A DNA stretch of 64,000 nt from Woeseiaceae bacterium (GCA_021773075.1 JAJFKT010000035.1:186001-250000); one strand, 5' to 3'; positions 8,958 through 17,410 are shown, counted from the stretch's first letter. Numbers and translations: made by a program. The notes: generated by a model not told the origin, from the sequence alone.

Positions 8958-9518
8958 ATGAAAAACAATCTCACAATCACTACATTACTCATTGCGGTTC
9001 TACTTTCGCTAAGCGCGAATATTCTGGGTCAGGATCAACCGAAAGCTTCAGGCACAAGCGTTTTTGACCCCACGGCAGAGACGCCGGACGTTAATAGCGC
9101 AGTGCCCACGGACGTGGAGGAGCTCTTCAGTTATCTGAAAGCCGGGTCCTACAAGAAATTCGAGGCTCAGGAATCGAGCTCACATCCCAGCCGTGGTCCG
9201 CATACGAATCCCGGCTGGCCGGTTCGCGTTTTCCTGGACCCGACAGTCAACGCCTCGTTGGAAACAGGAAGCAAGTCTCATCCGATAGGCTCCTCAATCG
9301 TCAAGGAGATGTTCGACGACGAAGGGGGCCTGCAAGGGTGGGCAGTCATGGTCAAGACACACGACGATAGCGCTGGCGGAAAAGGCTGGTTTTGGTATGA
9401 GACAACCAGCACGACGAGTGCGGCCAATCCCGTGGCAGCCGGTAATGGCGTGCAACTTTGCCAGGGCTGCCACTTCATCGGCAAAGACTTCGTGTTAACT
9501 ACCTATCCATTACAGTGA
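8958..9518 (+). CDS. P460-like monoheme cytochrome, diverged
   Basis: A 186-residue secreted protein with signal peptide 1-24 and a single heme site CQGCH at 168-172 followed by FVLTTYPL. The core shares the P460 pattern in weaker form (IGSSIVKEMFD, LQGWAVMVK, GGKGWFWYET), but an unusual middle segment rich in Ser and Pro replaces the HNVY motif of its neighbours. A strong GGAGGG precedes the start. It begins the rightward arm of the divergon, 12 bases before the next P460 gene. Family membership is inferred from the C-terminal heme placement and context; substrate is unknown. Confidence 0.75.
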   Translation: MKNNLTITTLLIAVLLSLSANILGQDQPKASGTSVFDPTAETPDVNSAVPTDVEELFSYLKAGSYKKFEAQESSSHPSRGPHTNPGWPVRVFLDPTVNASLETGSKSHPIGSSIVKEMFDDEGGLQGWAVMVKTHDDSAGGKGWFWYETTSTTSAANPVAAGNGVQLCQGCHFIGKDFVLTTYPLQ

Positions 9519-9530
9519 GCGGAGAGACAA

Positions 9531-10031
9531 ATGACAAAGATATACAGATCGTTAAGATTCACAGTCGTGACTGCGGTTGCGATCTCTTGCGCTTGGGCCG
9601 TTGCAGACGCGCAACGGGACCAAGGTGTTGACTACCCGTCGGGTTATCGCTCCTGGCAGCACGTCAAGACAATGATTATCCAGCCGGGTCATCCGCTGGA
9701 GGACCCTTTTGGCGGTATTCACCATGTCTACGCGAATGCAGAGGCGATGAGCGGACTTACCAACAAAGAATACGTGGACGGAGCCGTCTTCGTATTCGAC
9801 CTTCTTGACTACGACAATAGCGAAAAGCTAATTGTCGAAACCAAGCGTAAGCGGCTTGATGTCATGCAGCGCGACAGTAAAAAGTTTGCCGATACCGACG
9901 GCTGGGGCTACACAACTTTCGCTGGTGACAGCAGCACCATGCGGGTACAGCAAGACGTCGTCTCGGCCTGTTATGGCTGTCACATCGGGGCCAAAGAATC
10001 GGGCTATGTGTTTAGCCAGTATCGACCCTGA
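9531..10031 (+). CDS. Cytochrome P460 family protein
   Basis: A 166-residue secreted protein: signal peptide 1-27, P460 core with YRSWQHVKTM, IHHVYAN, GAVFVFDLL and GWGYTTFAG, and heme site CYGCH at 147-151 followed by YVFSQYRP. It has FVFDLL where its paralogs have a KEL motif, so the lysine next to the heme pocket is not conserved here. That would favour a cytochrome c'-like NO-binding role over hydroxylamine oxidation, but this is inference. GGAGAG precedes the ATG, and the gene is probably cotranscribed with the one before it. Confidence 0.85.
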   Translation: MTKIYRSLRFTVVTAVAISCAWAVADAQRDQGVDYPSGYRSWQHVKTMIIQPGHPLEDPFGGIHHVYANAEAMSGLTNKEYVDGAVFVFDLLDYDNSEKLIVETKRKRLDVMQRDSKKFADTDGWGYTTFAGDSSTMRVQQDVVSACYGCHIGAKESGYVFSQYRP

Positions 10032-10065
10032 TAGTGGCTAAACTGTCGACACAGCTGTTTCTCAT

Positions 10066-12048
10066 TTACCAGGTCTTTGCCGGATAATTGATACGTTTCG
10101 GAGGCGGCCAGGGAAACCCGGCCTCCTCAATGCGTGCTTTGTAGTTTGGCGTGGCATCGAGATCGAACGGTGCGCCGCAATAACAACTAAATATGGCATG
10201 ACTGATCACGATCGCACTTCCCGGGTACGCGTCAATCCGCGCGGCCGCTTCATTGGCTCTTTTGCGGTCTCCGATGACCGCAGCAATCACCATTGAAGTT
10301 CGATCATCTGCATCGGGTCTGGACAAGTAATCGTTGGCCATCCGCCGGGCCACCGTGGGATCACCTGCCAATGCCTCCAGCAATATTTCTCGGTTGTACG
10401 GCAGCCTGCTTTCTTCGGTCAAATCACTGCTCGAACCCAAAGCGTCAGTATGGCCAGACGCGAGCTGCGCCCAGTATCGCGCGTCATTCAATGACGGATG
10501 AGCGAGCCCATTCTCATTCGCCTCTGCAACGACCCGCAAAGCAGCCTCCGAATCACCTGACCAAATGAGTGACCATGCCAACTGGTAGCTAGCGCTGGTT
10601 TCCATCGGGTCACACGCAAGCGTTTCTCGCAATTTTGCGGCGACCTGGTCGGCCCATCCGAAATTGGCGATCAATGCAGTCCAGTTCATTTGCGGGCATC
10701 GACCGGGCTGAACAGCCTTCTGAATTCGGAAAGGAAAACCGGTCCACTCCTGACTAAAAAGTGTTTTCTCGAGATCAAGGAGGTTCCGCTGGTTGTTGGC
10801 CGGCGATAGCGCTACAGCGAGGCGATATTCTTCGTGCAAAGCCGCAAGAGTTTCTTCCAGTTCGCCAAGATAATCTTCAGCGCGAATGCCGGCGGCGATA
10901 TCAAATATGATGTGACTACGAAGATCCGCCTTCATTAGTCGTGCTTTGGTGAGACCCGGTGCCGACTCAAGTGCGGCGTCGAAATACGCGTTAGCGATCG
11001 CCAGAGCGTCTGACATTCTCATGCCCTTATGTGCCTTTACGAATGCCTCATGCCCTTTTTGGTAGGCGATGAATGCTTCAACATCATGTATGCCAGCATT
11101 ATGCATGACTTCGCGTGCAGAGTTATCGAGTACTACACCCAACACTTCTGCAATACTCTCCGCGATATCTTCCTGAACGGCGAAAACGTCATCACGCGTC
11201 CGGTCATAGGTTTGCGCCCACAGGTGAACATCATCCGATGCGCGGATCAGTTGCGCTACGATACGCAGACGTTCCCCGTCGCGACGCACTGAACCCTCAA
11301 CCACGTGCGCTACCCCGAGGCGGGATGCGATATCGAGCACAAGCAGGTCTTGCCCTTTGAAAAAGAAAGACGATGTCCGCGCCGTAACGCGCAACTCCGG
11401 CAGCCGGGCAAGTGTGTTCAGGATTTCCTCCGTCAGGCCGTCTGCAAAGTAGCCATCGTCCACCCCCGACGACAGTGGCACAAAAGGAAGCACAGCGACG
11501 GAGTTGTCGGCAATCTCATTGATTAGGACAACCTGGCTTTGTTCATCTGTATTGTCGTCGACAACAAGAAAAAAGAGAGTTACGAGCATCAATCCAGTCA
11601 AGGTGAATCGAAACTTGCGCGCGGTGAAATGGGAGTTCGAGCTGACGCGACCAACGTCCTGCTGAGCATCATAGTCTTCGAGCGCGGACTGTTGCTGCAG
11701 CAGATGAAAAACCGGCACATAGTGGCCCTTCGGAACTTCGATTCGTAGCGGATCGTCTTTACCTTCGTCACCGTAATACTCTCTCAATTTGGAGCGCAAA
11801 CGACTGGCTTCAACACGGACAATCGAATCAATGCTCGGATCGAAATTAGCATCCTTATTGAAGACCTCGACGCCTAACGCGAACTCTTTGAGCTTGTCCG
11901 CCCGGCCTTCCAGTTGCGCGTCAACGATGAAGCTTAGGAAGGCCCTCAGTCGATTGGATAGAGCAAACAATTTGCTCGCGAGTATTCGGTCACGTTGTAA
12001 CCGGATCTGTGCGGCAGTAGGCTCGGGGTTTTTTCGGTTCTTAGGCAT
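10066..12048 (-). CDS. Membrane regulator-like protein with TolB_N/FlgO-like domain and C-terminal repeats
   Basis: A 660-residue protein of the kind often annotated as adenylate cyclase-like or TPR regulator. Residues 12-117 form a conserved cytoplasmic module (DRILASKLF, VDSIVRVEASRLRSKL-type helix, PKGHYVPVF) that looks like a DNA- or protein-binding domain. One membrane helix lies at about 146-163. Residues 183-305 form the domain SVAVLPF...DGYFADGLTEEIL...VTARTSSFFFKG, similar to the TolB amino-terminal/FlgO-type domain. The rest is helical and TPR-like. No cyclase catalytic domain is present. The gene is a tandem paralog of the next one and faces the P460 genes, which makes a regulatory role for that cluster plausible but unproven. 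Confidence 0.7.
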   Translation of the reverse strand: MPKNRKNPEPTAAQIRLQRDRILASKLFALSNRLRAFLSFIVDAQLEGRADKLKEFALGVEVFNKDANFDPSIDSIVRVEASRLRSKLREYYGDEGKDDPLRIEVPKGHYVPVFHLLQQQSALEDYDAQQDVGRVSSNSHFTARKFRFTLTGLMLVTLFFLVVDDNTDEQSQVVLINEIADNSVAVLPFVPLSSGVDDGYFADGLTEEILNTLARLPELRVTARTSSFFFKGQDLLVLDIASRLGVAHVVEGSVRRDGERLRIVAQLIRASDDVHLWAQTYDRTRDDVFAVQEDIAESIAEVLGVVLDNSAREVMHNAGIHDVEAFIAYQKGHEAFVKAHKGMRMSDALAIANAYFDAALESAPGLTKARLMKADLRSHIIFDIAAGIRAEDYLGELEETLAALHEEYRLAVALSPANNQRNLLDLEKTLFSQEWTGFPFRIQKAVQPGRCPQMNWTALIANFGWADQVAAKLRETLACDPMETSASYQLAWSLIWSGDSEAALRVVAEANENGLAHPSLNDARYWAQLASGHTDALGSSSDLTEESRLPYNREILLEALAGDPTVARRMANDYLSRPDADDRTSMVIAAVIGDRKRANEAAARIDAYPGSAIVISHAIFSCYCGAPFDLDATPNYKARIEEAGFPWPPPKRINYPAKTW

Positions 12049-12068
12049 GACTAGAAGATGCGGACCGT

Positions 12069-14054
12069 TTACCAGGGCTTTGTCGGATAATCGATGCGCG
12101 TCGGCGGCGGCCAGGGTAGCCCGGCTTCGTCGATGCGAGCCTGATAGTTCGGAGCGGCATCCAGATCAAAAGGCGCACCACAAAAACAAGTAACGATAGC
12201 ACTACTAAGCACGACAGCACTGCCAGGTAACGCGTCAATCCGGGCCACTACGTCGTTGGCCTTTTTGCGATCTCCAACAACGGCTGCGACCAAGAGCGAG
12301 GAAAAGTCATTCGCGCCGGGGTCGGACCAATAGTCTTCGGCCATCTGCCTCGCAACCTCGGGATCACCGGCCAGCGCTTCACGCAGAATCCGTCGGTCAT
12401 ACGGCATATTGCCGCCACCAGTGCCCGGACCGTGTGTCGCCGGATCGTCGACACGACCGGTCGCGAGCAACGCCCAGAATCGCGCGTCATCCAAGAACGG
12501 ATGGCTGAGCCCTTTGTTCTCCGCATCTGCAATGACCAGCAAAGCAGCCTCCGAATCACCTGACCAGATGAGTGCTGATGCCAGGTGGAAACTGGTGACA
12601 ATGTCCAGCGGATTACACGCAACTGCCTCCTGATACATCGTGCTCAATTGTCCGGCCCAGCCGAGCGGGGAAATAAACGCGTTGGTCCAGTTCATTTGGC
12701 CACATTCGCCCACCCGAATTGCTTTTCCTATTCTTGCAGGCAAAATCTTCCAATCGTCGCTAAACAACGTGCGCTCGAGTTCCAGAAGGTCGCGTTGATG
12801 GCCGGCCGGTGATTGTTCTACGGCGAGGCGATATTCCTCGCGCAAGGCCGCGAGTGTTTCACTCAATTCACCTGCGTACTTTTCATCCCGAAGGTCAGCG
12901 ATGATTTCAAGAAGTATGTGGCCACGAAGGTCCGCTTTCATCAATCGAGCTGTGGTGAGTCCAGGCGCAGCCTCGAGTGCCAGATCGAAGTATTCGTTAG
13001 CAATCGTCAGTGCGTCGGACATATTCATGCCCCGATGCGCTCTCATAAATGCCTCCTGTCCCTTCTGGTAGGCAATAAATGCTTCTACGTCATGTATTCC
13101 CGCACTGTGCATGACATCGCGCGTGGCATCGTCGAGCACGACGCCCAACACCTCCGCAATTTTTTCCGCAATTTCTTCCTGAACGGCGAAAACGTCGTTA
13201 CGCGTCCGGTCAAATGATTGTGACCAAAGGTGAACGTCATCCGATGCACGAATCACTTGCACAGCGATCCGGAGGCGATCCCCGTCGCGGCGGATTGAAC
13301 CTTCGACGATACTTGCAACTCCGAGCGTAGAGGCTATATCAGGCACAGGGAGATTTTTTCCCTTGAAAAAGAAGGAAGACGTCCGCGCCGTTACCTGCAA
13401 CTGTGGCAGTTGCGCGAGCGAGTTCAAAATTTCTTCCGTCAGGCCATCGGCAAAATATCCATCGTCCTCGCCGGATGACATTGACACGAACGGCAGCACA
13501 GCGATGGATCTATCGTGAATCTCCCTGACGGGCACAATTGGGATGGAAACTGATGTCAGTTTATCAACAATAAAAAAGACGATAGCCACTGCCATGACGG
13601 CAATAAGTGTGAGACCGATTTTTCGTCCAGTGACATCGGTGGTCAACCTGGAGCGGTCAACGTCCAGTTCATTTTTCGTGCCTTCAGATTCGGGATCTCG
13701 GCCAACGAGGCGAAATATCGGGACGTAGTGACCCTTTGGGATTTCGATGCGCACGGGATCGTTTTTGCCTTCGCGATCGTAATACTCCCGCAACTTGGAG
13801 CGTAACCGACTAGCCTCAACTCGTACGATCGAGTCTAGGTTTGGATCGAACGTATCGCCTTTTTCGAAGACTTCTATTCCCAGCGTAAACTCTTTGAGCC
13901 TGTCGGCCCTGCCGTCCAGCGTGGTATCGATGATAAACCCCAGAAATTCCTTGAGCCGCTTGGACAAGGTAAATAGTTTGCTCGCGAGTATTCGATCCCG
14001 CTGGGCGCGGACTTGCGCAGGGCTTGGCTCAGGGGCTGGATTATTGTTAGCCAT
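12069..14054 (-). CDS. Membrane regulator-like protein, paralog of the preceding gene
   Basis: A 661-residue protein collinear with the product of the downstream gene over its full length: N-terminal module with DRILASKLF and VRVEASRLRSKLREYY, one membrane helix near 125-145, TolB_N/FlgO-like domain with SIAVLPF and DGYFADGLTEEIL, and a helical repeat region ending in a cysteine-containing FCGAPFDLD segment shared by both. The ATG at 14054 is preferred over an upstream in-frame start at 14102 because the similarity to the paralog begins just after it. The two genes are 20 bases apart and clearly arose by tandem duplication. The gene is divergent from the haemoglobin gene and shares its upstream region. 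Confidence 0.7.
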   Translation of the reverse strand: MANNNPAPEPSPAQVRAQRDRILASKLFTLSKRLKEFLGFIIDTTLDGRADRLKEFTLGIEVFEKGDTFDPNLDSIVRVEASRLRSKLREYYDREGKNDPVRIEIPKGHYVPIFRLVGRDPESEGTKNELDVDRSRLTTDVTGRKIGLTLIAVMAVAIVFFIVDKLTSVSIPIVPVREIHDRSIAVLPFVSMSSGEDDGYFADGLTEEILNSLAQLPQLQVTARTSSFFFKGKNLPVPDIASTLGVASIVEGSIRRDGDRLRIAVQVIRASDDVHLWSQSFDRTRNDVFAVQEEIAEKIAEVLGVVLDDATRDVMHSAGIHDVEAFIAYQKGQEAFMRAHRGMNMSDALTIANEYFDLALEAAPGLTTARLMKADLRGHILLEIIADLRDEKYAGELSETLAALREEYRLAVEQSPAGHQRDLLELERTLFSDDWKILPARIGKAIRVGECGQMNWTNAFISPLGWAGQLSTMYQEAVACNPLDIVTSFHLASALIWSGDSEAALLVIADAENKGLSHPFLDDARFWALLATGRVDDPATHGPGTGGGNMPYDRRILREALAGDPEVARQMAEDYWSDPGANDFSSLLVAAVVGDRKKANDVVARIDALPGSAVVLSSAIVTCFCGAPFDLDAAPNYQARIDEAGLPWPPPTRIDYPTKPW

Positions 14055-14240
14055 AAGCTGTTGATGCGGCCCGCTCTCTCGATTTTCGAATGTTAGACAC
14101 ATTCTACGTCGAAAAATCGAGGGTTTGTAACCGCCAACGCCGCGAATCGGCCGGTTTCGCCCGAATACACCAGAATATCGAGCGAAAACTCCAGTCCAGT
14201 CATATCCGTGCTGGGACTGTGATCCCCTTCGGTTTTCGCT

Positions 14241-14262
14241 GTTACTAACAGTTAGAAACTGA
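14241..14262 (+). promoter_or_regulatory. Candidate operator (TAACnGTTA element), copy 2
   Basis: A perfect palindrome CTAACAGTTAG (14245-14255) is followed by AAACTGA. The 22 bases match 19 of 22 in the element at 8856-8877 and lie in the same orientation relative to the downstream gene. It is 89 bases upstream of the truncated haemoglobin start and about 190 bases upstream of the divergent regulator start. A shared control of haemoglobin and P460 genes is inferred. Confidence 0.5.
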
Positions 14263-14351
14263 CCACGTGCCGCGATCGCAACTAGGCTCCGTCGTGAAGC
14301 TCATCTGGTGAAACCGCCGGCTGAGTCCAAACACGAACTAAGGAGATAATC

Positions 14352-14810
14352 ATGAAAAAGCGATTTTGGCCATCAGTCCTGGCTTCGCTCGCAATCGGCG
14401 GAATGCTGCTTACACCAACAATTGGTGCAGCTGAAGAACCGTCGTTGTACGAGCGGCTCGGAGGATATGACGCCGTGTCGGCTGTCGTCGACGATTTCGC
14501 CGCGAAACTCTTCGACGATCCTGTCGTCGGAGCGCGGTTCTTTGGTATGGGCGAAGATTCTCGTGAAGGATTTCGTCAGAAAAACAAAAACCTTGTATGC
14601 GCAGCGACCGGCGGTCCTTGCAAGATCATCAGTCGATCCGCGTTACAAACCCACACCGGACTTGGCATCACAGCAAGCGAATTCAGCATCGTTGCTCAAC
14701 ACCTTGTCGATACATTGAACAAGTTCAATGTCCCCGAGCAAGAACATAACGAGTTGATGGCGATCATCGGCAGTCTGCGACCCGACATCGTTGAGGTCGA
14801 GGGTGAATAG
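14352..14810 (+). CDS. Exported group 1 truncated haemoglobin
   Basis: A 152-residue protein with a signal peptide (residues 1-27), which is unusual because most truncated haemoglobins are cytoplasmic. The mature part has the group 1 pattern: SLYERLGGYDAVSAVVDDF at the start, the CAATGGPCK segment (C83, C90), and proximal heme histidine H101 in QTHTGLGIT. The helix SIVAQHLVDTL and the ending NELMAIIGSL follow. Group 1 proteins bind O2 and NO, and several act as NO dioxygenases. An AAGGAG site precedes the ATG. It lies 45 bases before the bufferin precursor gene and may belong to the same transcript. A periplasmic role against NO or in oxygen sensing is inference. Confidence 0.9.
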   Translation: MKKRFWPSVLASLAIGGMLLTPTIGAAEEPSLYERLGGYDAVSAVVDDFAAKLFDDPVVGARFFGMGEDSREGFRQKNKNLVCAATGGPCKIISRSALQTHTGLGITASEFSIVAQHLVDTLNKFNVPEQEHNELMAIIGSLRPDIVEVEGE

Positions 14811-14855
14811 TTCCCGTAATACGAAGACCAAACCTATCTATCAATGGAGAAAGCT

Positions 14856-15122
14856 ATGAAACATTCAGCAAGTATGATCGCAACGGCGGTCGTTGCCCTG
14901 ACAGCAGCAGCGCTGTTGTCATCCGAAAACAGTGTCGCTGCGGACAAGAAAACAGAAATGGAAAAATGCTTTGGCGTTGCCAAGGCGGGCCGAAATGATT
15001 GTGCGACGGCGACCAGCTCTTGCGCGGGCACGTCAACCAAAGACCGACAAAAGGACGCCTACATCGCAATTCCGAAGGGGACCTGCAGCAAGATCGCAGG
15101 TGGCACTTTAGACGCGACGTAA
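14856..15122 (+). CDS. bufA: Bufferin precursor, BufA1 type (DUF2282)
   Basis: An 88-residue protein with a signal peptide (residues 1-28) and four cysteines at 38, 49, 56 and 77 in the characteristic pattern EKCFGVAKAG, NDC, CAGTS and PKGTC. This is the DUF2282 family, now known as BufA1 bufferins. They are exported peptides whose cysteines are modified by an MNIO enzyme to copper-binding thiooxazole-type groups. The start at 14856 is chosen because GGAGAAAG lies 5 bases upstream; an in-frame ATG 12 bases earlier overlaps that site. The modifying enzyme and its partner lie downstream in the same operon. A copper-buffering role is inferred from the family. Confidence 0.9.
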   Translation: MKHSASMIATAVVALTAAALLSSENSVAADKKTEMEKCFGVAKAGRNDCATATSSCAGTSTKDRQKDAYIAIPKGTCSKIAGGTLDAT

Positions 15123-15236
15123 TTCCGGAAACATCAATCAGGGGTACGACTGGGCATCTCACCGATAGGACCTCCCCCTTCCCTTTGTTGGGATGCCTGG
15201 CCCTGAACCGATGACGAAACTTAGCGAGACAGAACT

Positions 15237-15686
15237 ATGGCAGTAATTTCACGTGTACTACAACTGGCCGAGCGGAGCACTTTGCACCTGGATCGCCTTG
15301 CTCCTGCAGTGGACCTCTTGATTCGTATTTTGGTTGCAAACGTTTTTTGGAAGTCAGGCCTGACAAAGATCGCGACATGGGATTCAACGCTGTATTTGTT
15401 TGAGTATGAGTATGCGGTCCCGTTGTTGTCGCCCGAAGCGGCCGCTGTCATAGGCACTGGCATCGAGCTGGCGATGCCCGTGTTGCTGTTCATCGGCTTA
15501 GCTACGCGCCTTAGCGCATCTGTTCTTTTCGTCTTCAATATTGCGGCAGTACTCAGTTTTCCGGTACTCAATATTTTGGACGCCAAAGACCATCAATACT
15601 GGGGCCTGCTACTGCTGGTCACGATGTTTCACGGACCGGGTCGGCTCTCGATCGATTACTTCCTGAAAAAGCGGTATTCGGCATGA
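15237..15686 (+). CDS. DoxX family membrane protein of the bufferin operon (BufD-like)
   Basis: A 149-residue integral membrane protein with about four helices (near 20-40, 60-85, 90-110, 118-140). It carries the DoxX features LLIRILVANVFWKSGLTKI near the start and the ELAMPVLLFIGLATR helix. DoxX proteins are common companions of DUF2282/DUF692/DUF2063 genes, and the one in bufferin operons has been called BufD. Its biochemical role is not settled. The gene follows the precursor after 114 bases and overlaps the MNIO gene by 4 bases, which indicates translational coupling. Confidence 0.85.
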   Translation: MAVISRVLQLAERSTLHLDRLAPAVDLLIRILVANVFWKSGLTKIATWDSTLYLFEYEYAVPLLSPEAAAVIGTGIELAMPVLLFIGLATRLSASVLFVFNIAAVLSFPVLNILDAKDHQYWGLLLLVTMFHGPGRLSIDYFLKKRYSA

Positions 15687-16522
15687 TGACAAGGGTCGAA
15701 ACGATGGCAGGCATTGGCTTGCGTAGCCCGCATATGCAAGAACTGCTGAATACTCTTCCGGACGTTGACTTGTTGGAGGTTCATGCGGAGAACTATTTCG
15801 GCGCCGGCAAGGCCACCGAAGACCTGCTGACGGCGCGCCTAAATTATCCGATCAGCTTGCATGGCGTCGGGCTGTCTATTGGCTCAAGTGATGAAATCAG
15901 CAGGCCTCATCTGGATAGTTTACAAAGACTCATATACAAGACGGAGCCGCTCTTTGTTTCAGAGCATCTAAGCTGGGGCTCTATAGACGGCGTGTATTTC
16001 AATGACCTGTTGCCGCTGCCTTACACCGAGGAAGCACTGGATCATTTTTGTAGCCGGGTGACACAGACTCAAGAGATCCTTGGACGGCAGATACTCATTG
16101 AGAACCCGTCAAGCTACCTGCGATATCAACATTCAACTATACCCGAATGGGATTTTCTCCTGACGATTCGCGAACGCAGCGGCGCAGGGCTGTTGCTCGA
16201 TATCAACAACGTATATGTAAGCGCTCGCAACCTCCATTTCGACCCAGAGGAATATCTGGCATCCATACCCGGCGATGCGGTTGAAGAAATTCACCTTGGC
16301 GGTCATACCGTAAAGACATTTTCCGAGGGCGAGTTACTCATCGATGACCATGGATCTCCTGCGTGCGATGAGGTTTGGGCGCTTTACATCCAGGCGCTTA
16401 CTCGGTGGGGTGTCACACCGACGATCGTCGAGTGGGATACAGACTTACCCGAGCTGAGTCGGCTGTTACTGGAATCTGAGCTCGCGCGGCGATGCCTGGA
16501 GCGACAACGTGCCGTCGCTTAA
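15683..16522 (+). CDS. bufB: MNIO enzyme (DUF692), bufferin-modifying BufB
   Basis: A 279-residue TIM-barrel protein of the multinuclear non-heme iron-dependent oxidase family (MbnB/TglH relatives). Likely iron ligands are visible: H34 and E36 in EVHAENYF, H60 in LHGVGLS, H95 in SEHLSW, E140 in IENPSSY, D173 and N175-N176 in LLDINNV, H204 in IHLGGH, H223 in DDHG and E250 in IVEWDTD. These enzymes oxidise cysteines in a precursor peptide, here most likely the BufA1 product two genes upstream. It starts at the ATG overlapping the DoxX stop; the next codon is also ATG. It overlaps bufC by 14 bases. Confidence 0.92.
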   Translation: MMTRVETMAGIGLRSPHMQELLNTLPDVDLLEVHAENYFGAGKATEDLLTARLNYPISLHGVGLSIGSSDEISRPHLDSLQRLIYKTEPLFVSEHLSWGSIDGVYFNDLLPLPYTEEALDHFCSRVTQTQEILGRQILIENPSSYLRYQHSTIPEWDFLLTIRERSGAGLLLDINNVYVSARNLHFDPEEYLASIPGDAVEEIHLGGHTVKTFSEGELLIDDHGSPACDEVWALYIQALTRWGVTPTIVEWDTDLPELSRLLLESELARRCLERQRAVA

Positions 16523-17297
16523 TGAGTTGCAGCGAGCGTTTGCGGACGAGCTTTGGCAACAGAGGACCACCATGCTCAATCGCGTCATTATCGACGACAA
16601 TATACTAGCCCAATTGCGACTCAATATTTACCGCAACAACTTCAAAGCCAATTTGCGTTCAGCACTGGCGTCGACGTATCCCGTACTAAAAAAGCTTCTC
16701 GGGCCCGAATATTTTCAGTATCTCGCCGATACGTATTCAAAAAAGCACCCACCGCGATCTGGCAACCTGCGATTATTCGGACGCGACTTGCCCGACTTCT
16801 TGCCCAGCGTGGAGTCAGCGAAGCATCTTCCATACCTCCGCGACGTTGCAAGCCTGGAGTGGGCCTGTAGTGTTATATCGCTCGCTGCGTCGCCGACTTA
16901 CAGCGATCTTTCAAGTATCGAAACACTCGCTTTCGACAGCATCGCAAACCTTCATTTTGGCGCTCGTCTGTCGAGTCGGGTGGTGCGCTCAAGATATCCG
17001 GTATTTTCGATCTGGTTGCGAAATCAGGACACATACATTGGCAATCAGACGGTCAATCTCGCCGACGGCGCTCAATCTGTAATGGTCGTTCGTCCTGATC
17101 GTGAGCTGGAATTATGGCCACTGGACGAAGCTGAAACTGTATTCGCAGAGGCATTGATCAAAGGCGCTACGCTCGCCGAGGCGGTTGATGCTGTGAGCTT
17201 GGGTGGTCATGAGATCGAATTGAATCGATTGTTTGAGAGATACTTACGAAAGGGCGGGACGTTGTTTTCGAAAGTCGACAACGCATCTTGCCCATGA
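16509..17297 (+). CDS. bufC: BufC (DUF2063) partner of the MNIO enzyme
   Basis: A 262-residue DUF2063 protein starting at a GTG with GGAG 7 bases upstream. The N-terminal half (LNELQRAFADELW, LRLNIYRNNFKANL, STYPVLKKLLGPEYF) is the conserved module that Pfam describes as a putative DNA-binding domain. In MNIO pathways it acts instead as the precursor-binding partner, like MbnC. The C-terminal half is a less conserved alpha/beta domain. It is translationally coupled to bufB by a 14-base overlap, and its stop overlaps the ATG of a 38-residue membrane peptide gene. Confidence 0.9.
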   Translation: MPSLNELQRAFADELWQQRTTMLNRVIIDDNILAQLRLNIYRNNFKANLRSALASTYPVLKKLLGPEYFQYLADTYSKKHPPRSGNLRLFGRDLPDFLPSVESAKHLPYLRDVASLEWACSVISLAASPTYSDLSSIETLAFDSIANLHFGARLSSRVVRSRYPVFSIWLRNQDTYIGNQTVNLADGAQSVMVVRPDRELELWPLDEAETVFAEALIKGATLAEAVDAVSLGGHEIELNRLFERYLRKGGTLFSKVDNASCP

Positions 17298-17410
17298 ATT
17301 TGCTGCTCCACCAGTTCGTCTTCTGGGCATGCATCGCATTGATGATCGCGGGATTTTTCTTGCCGGGACTCGGTCAGGTCGGCGCGACCATTCTGATACT
17401 GCGCACATAG
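17294..17410 (+). CDS. 38-residue membrane peptide coupled to bufC
   Basis: A short frame whose ATG overlaps the bufC stop (ATGA). It encodes MNLLLHQFVFW followed by a hydrophobic helix (about residues 8-36) with a central FFLPGLGQVG break, ending ILRT. The coupling to bufC argues for translation. It could be a small membrane partner of the operon or the start of a gene truncated by the rearrangement that begins just downstream at 17445. No family was recognised. Confidence 0.5.
   Translation: MNLLLHQFVFWACIALMIAGFFLPGLGQVGATILILRT

Noticed and set aside
10066..14054. Annotation as adenylate cyclases
   Set aside because: Proteins with this TolB_N/FlgO-like region are often called adenylate cyclase, but no class III cyclase catalytic domain is visible in either.
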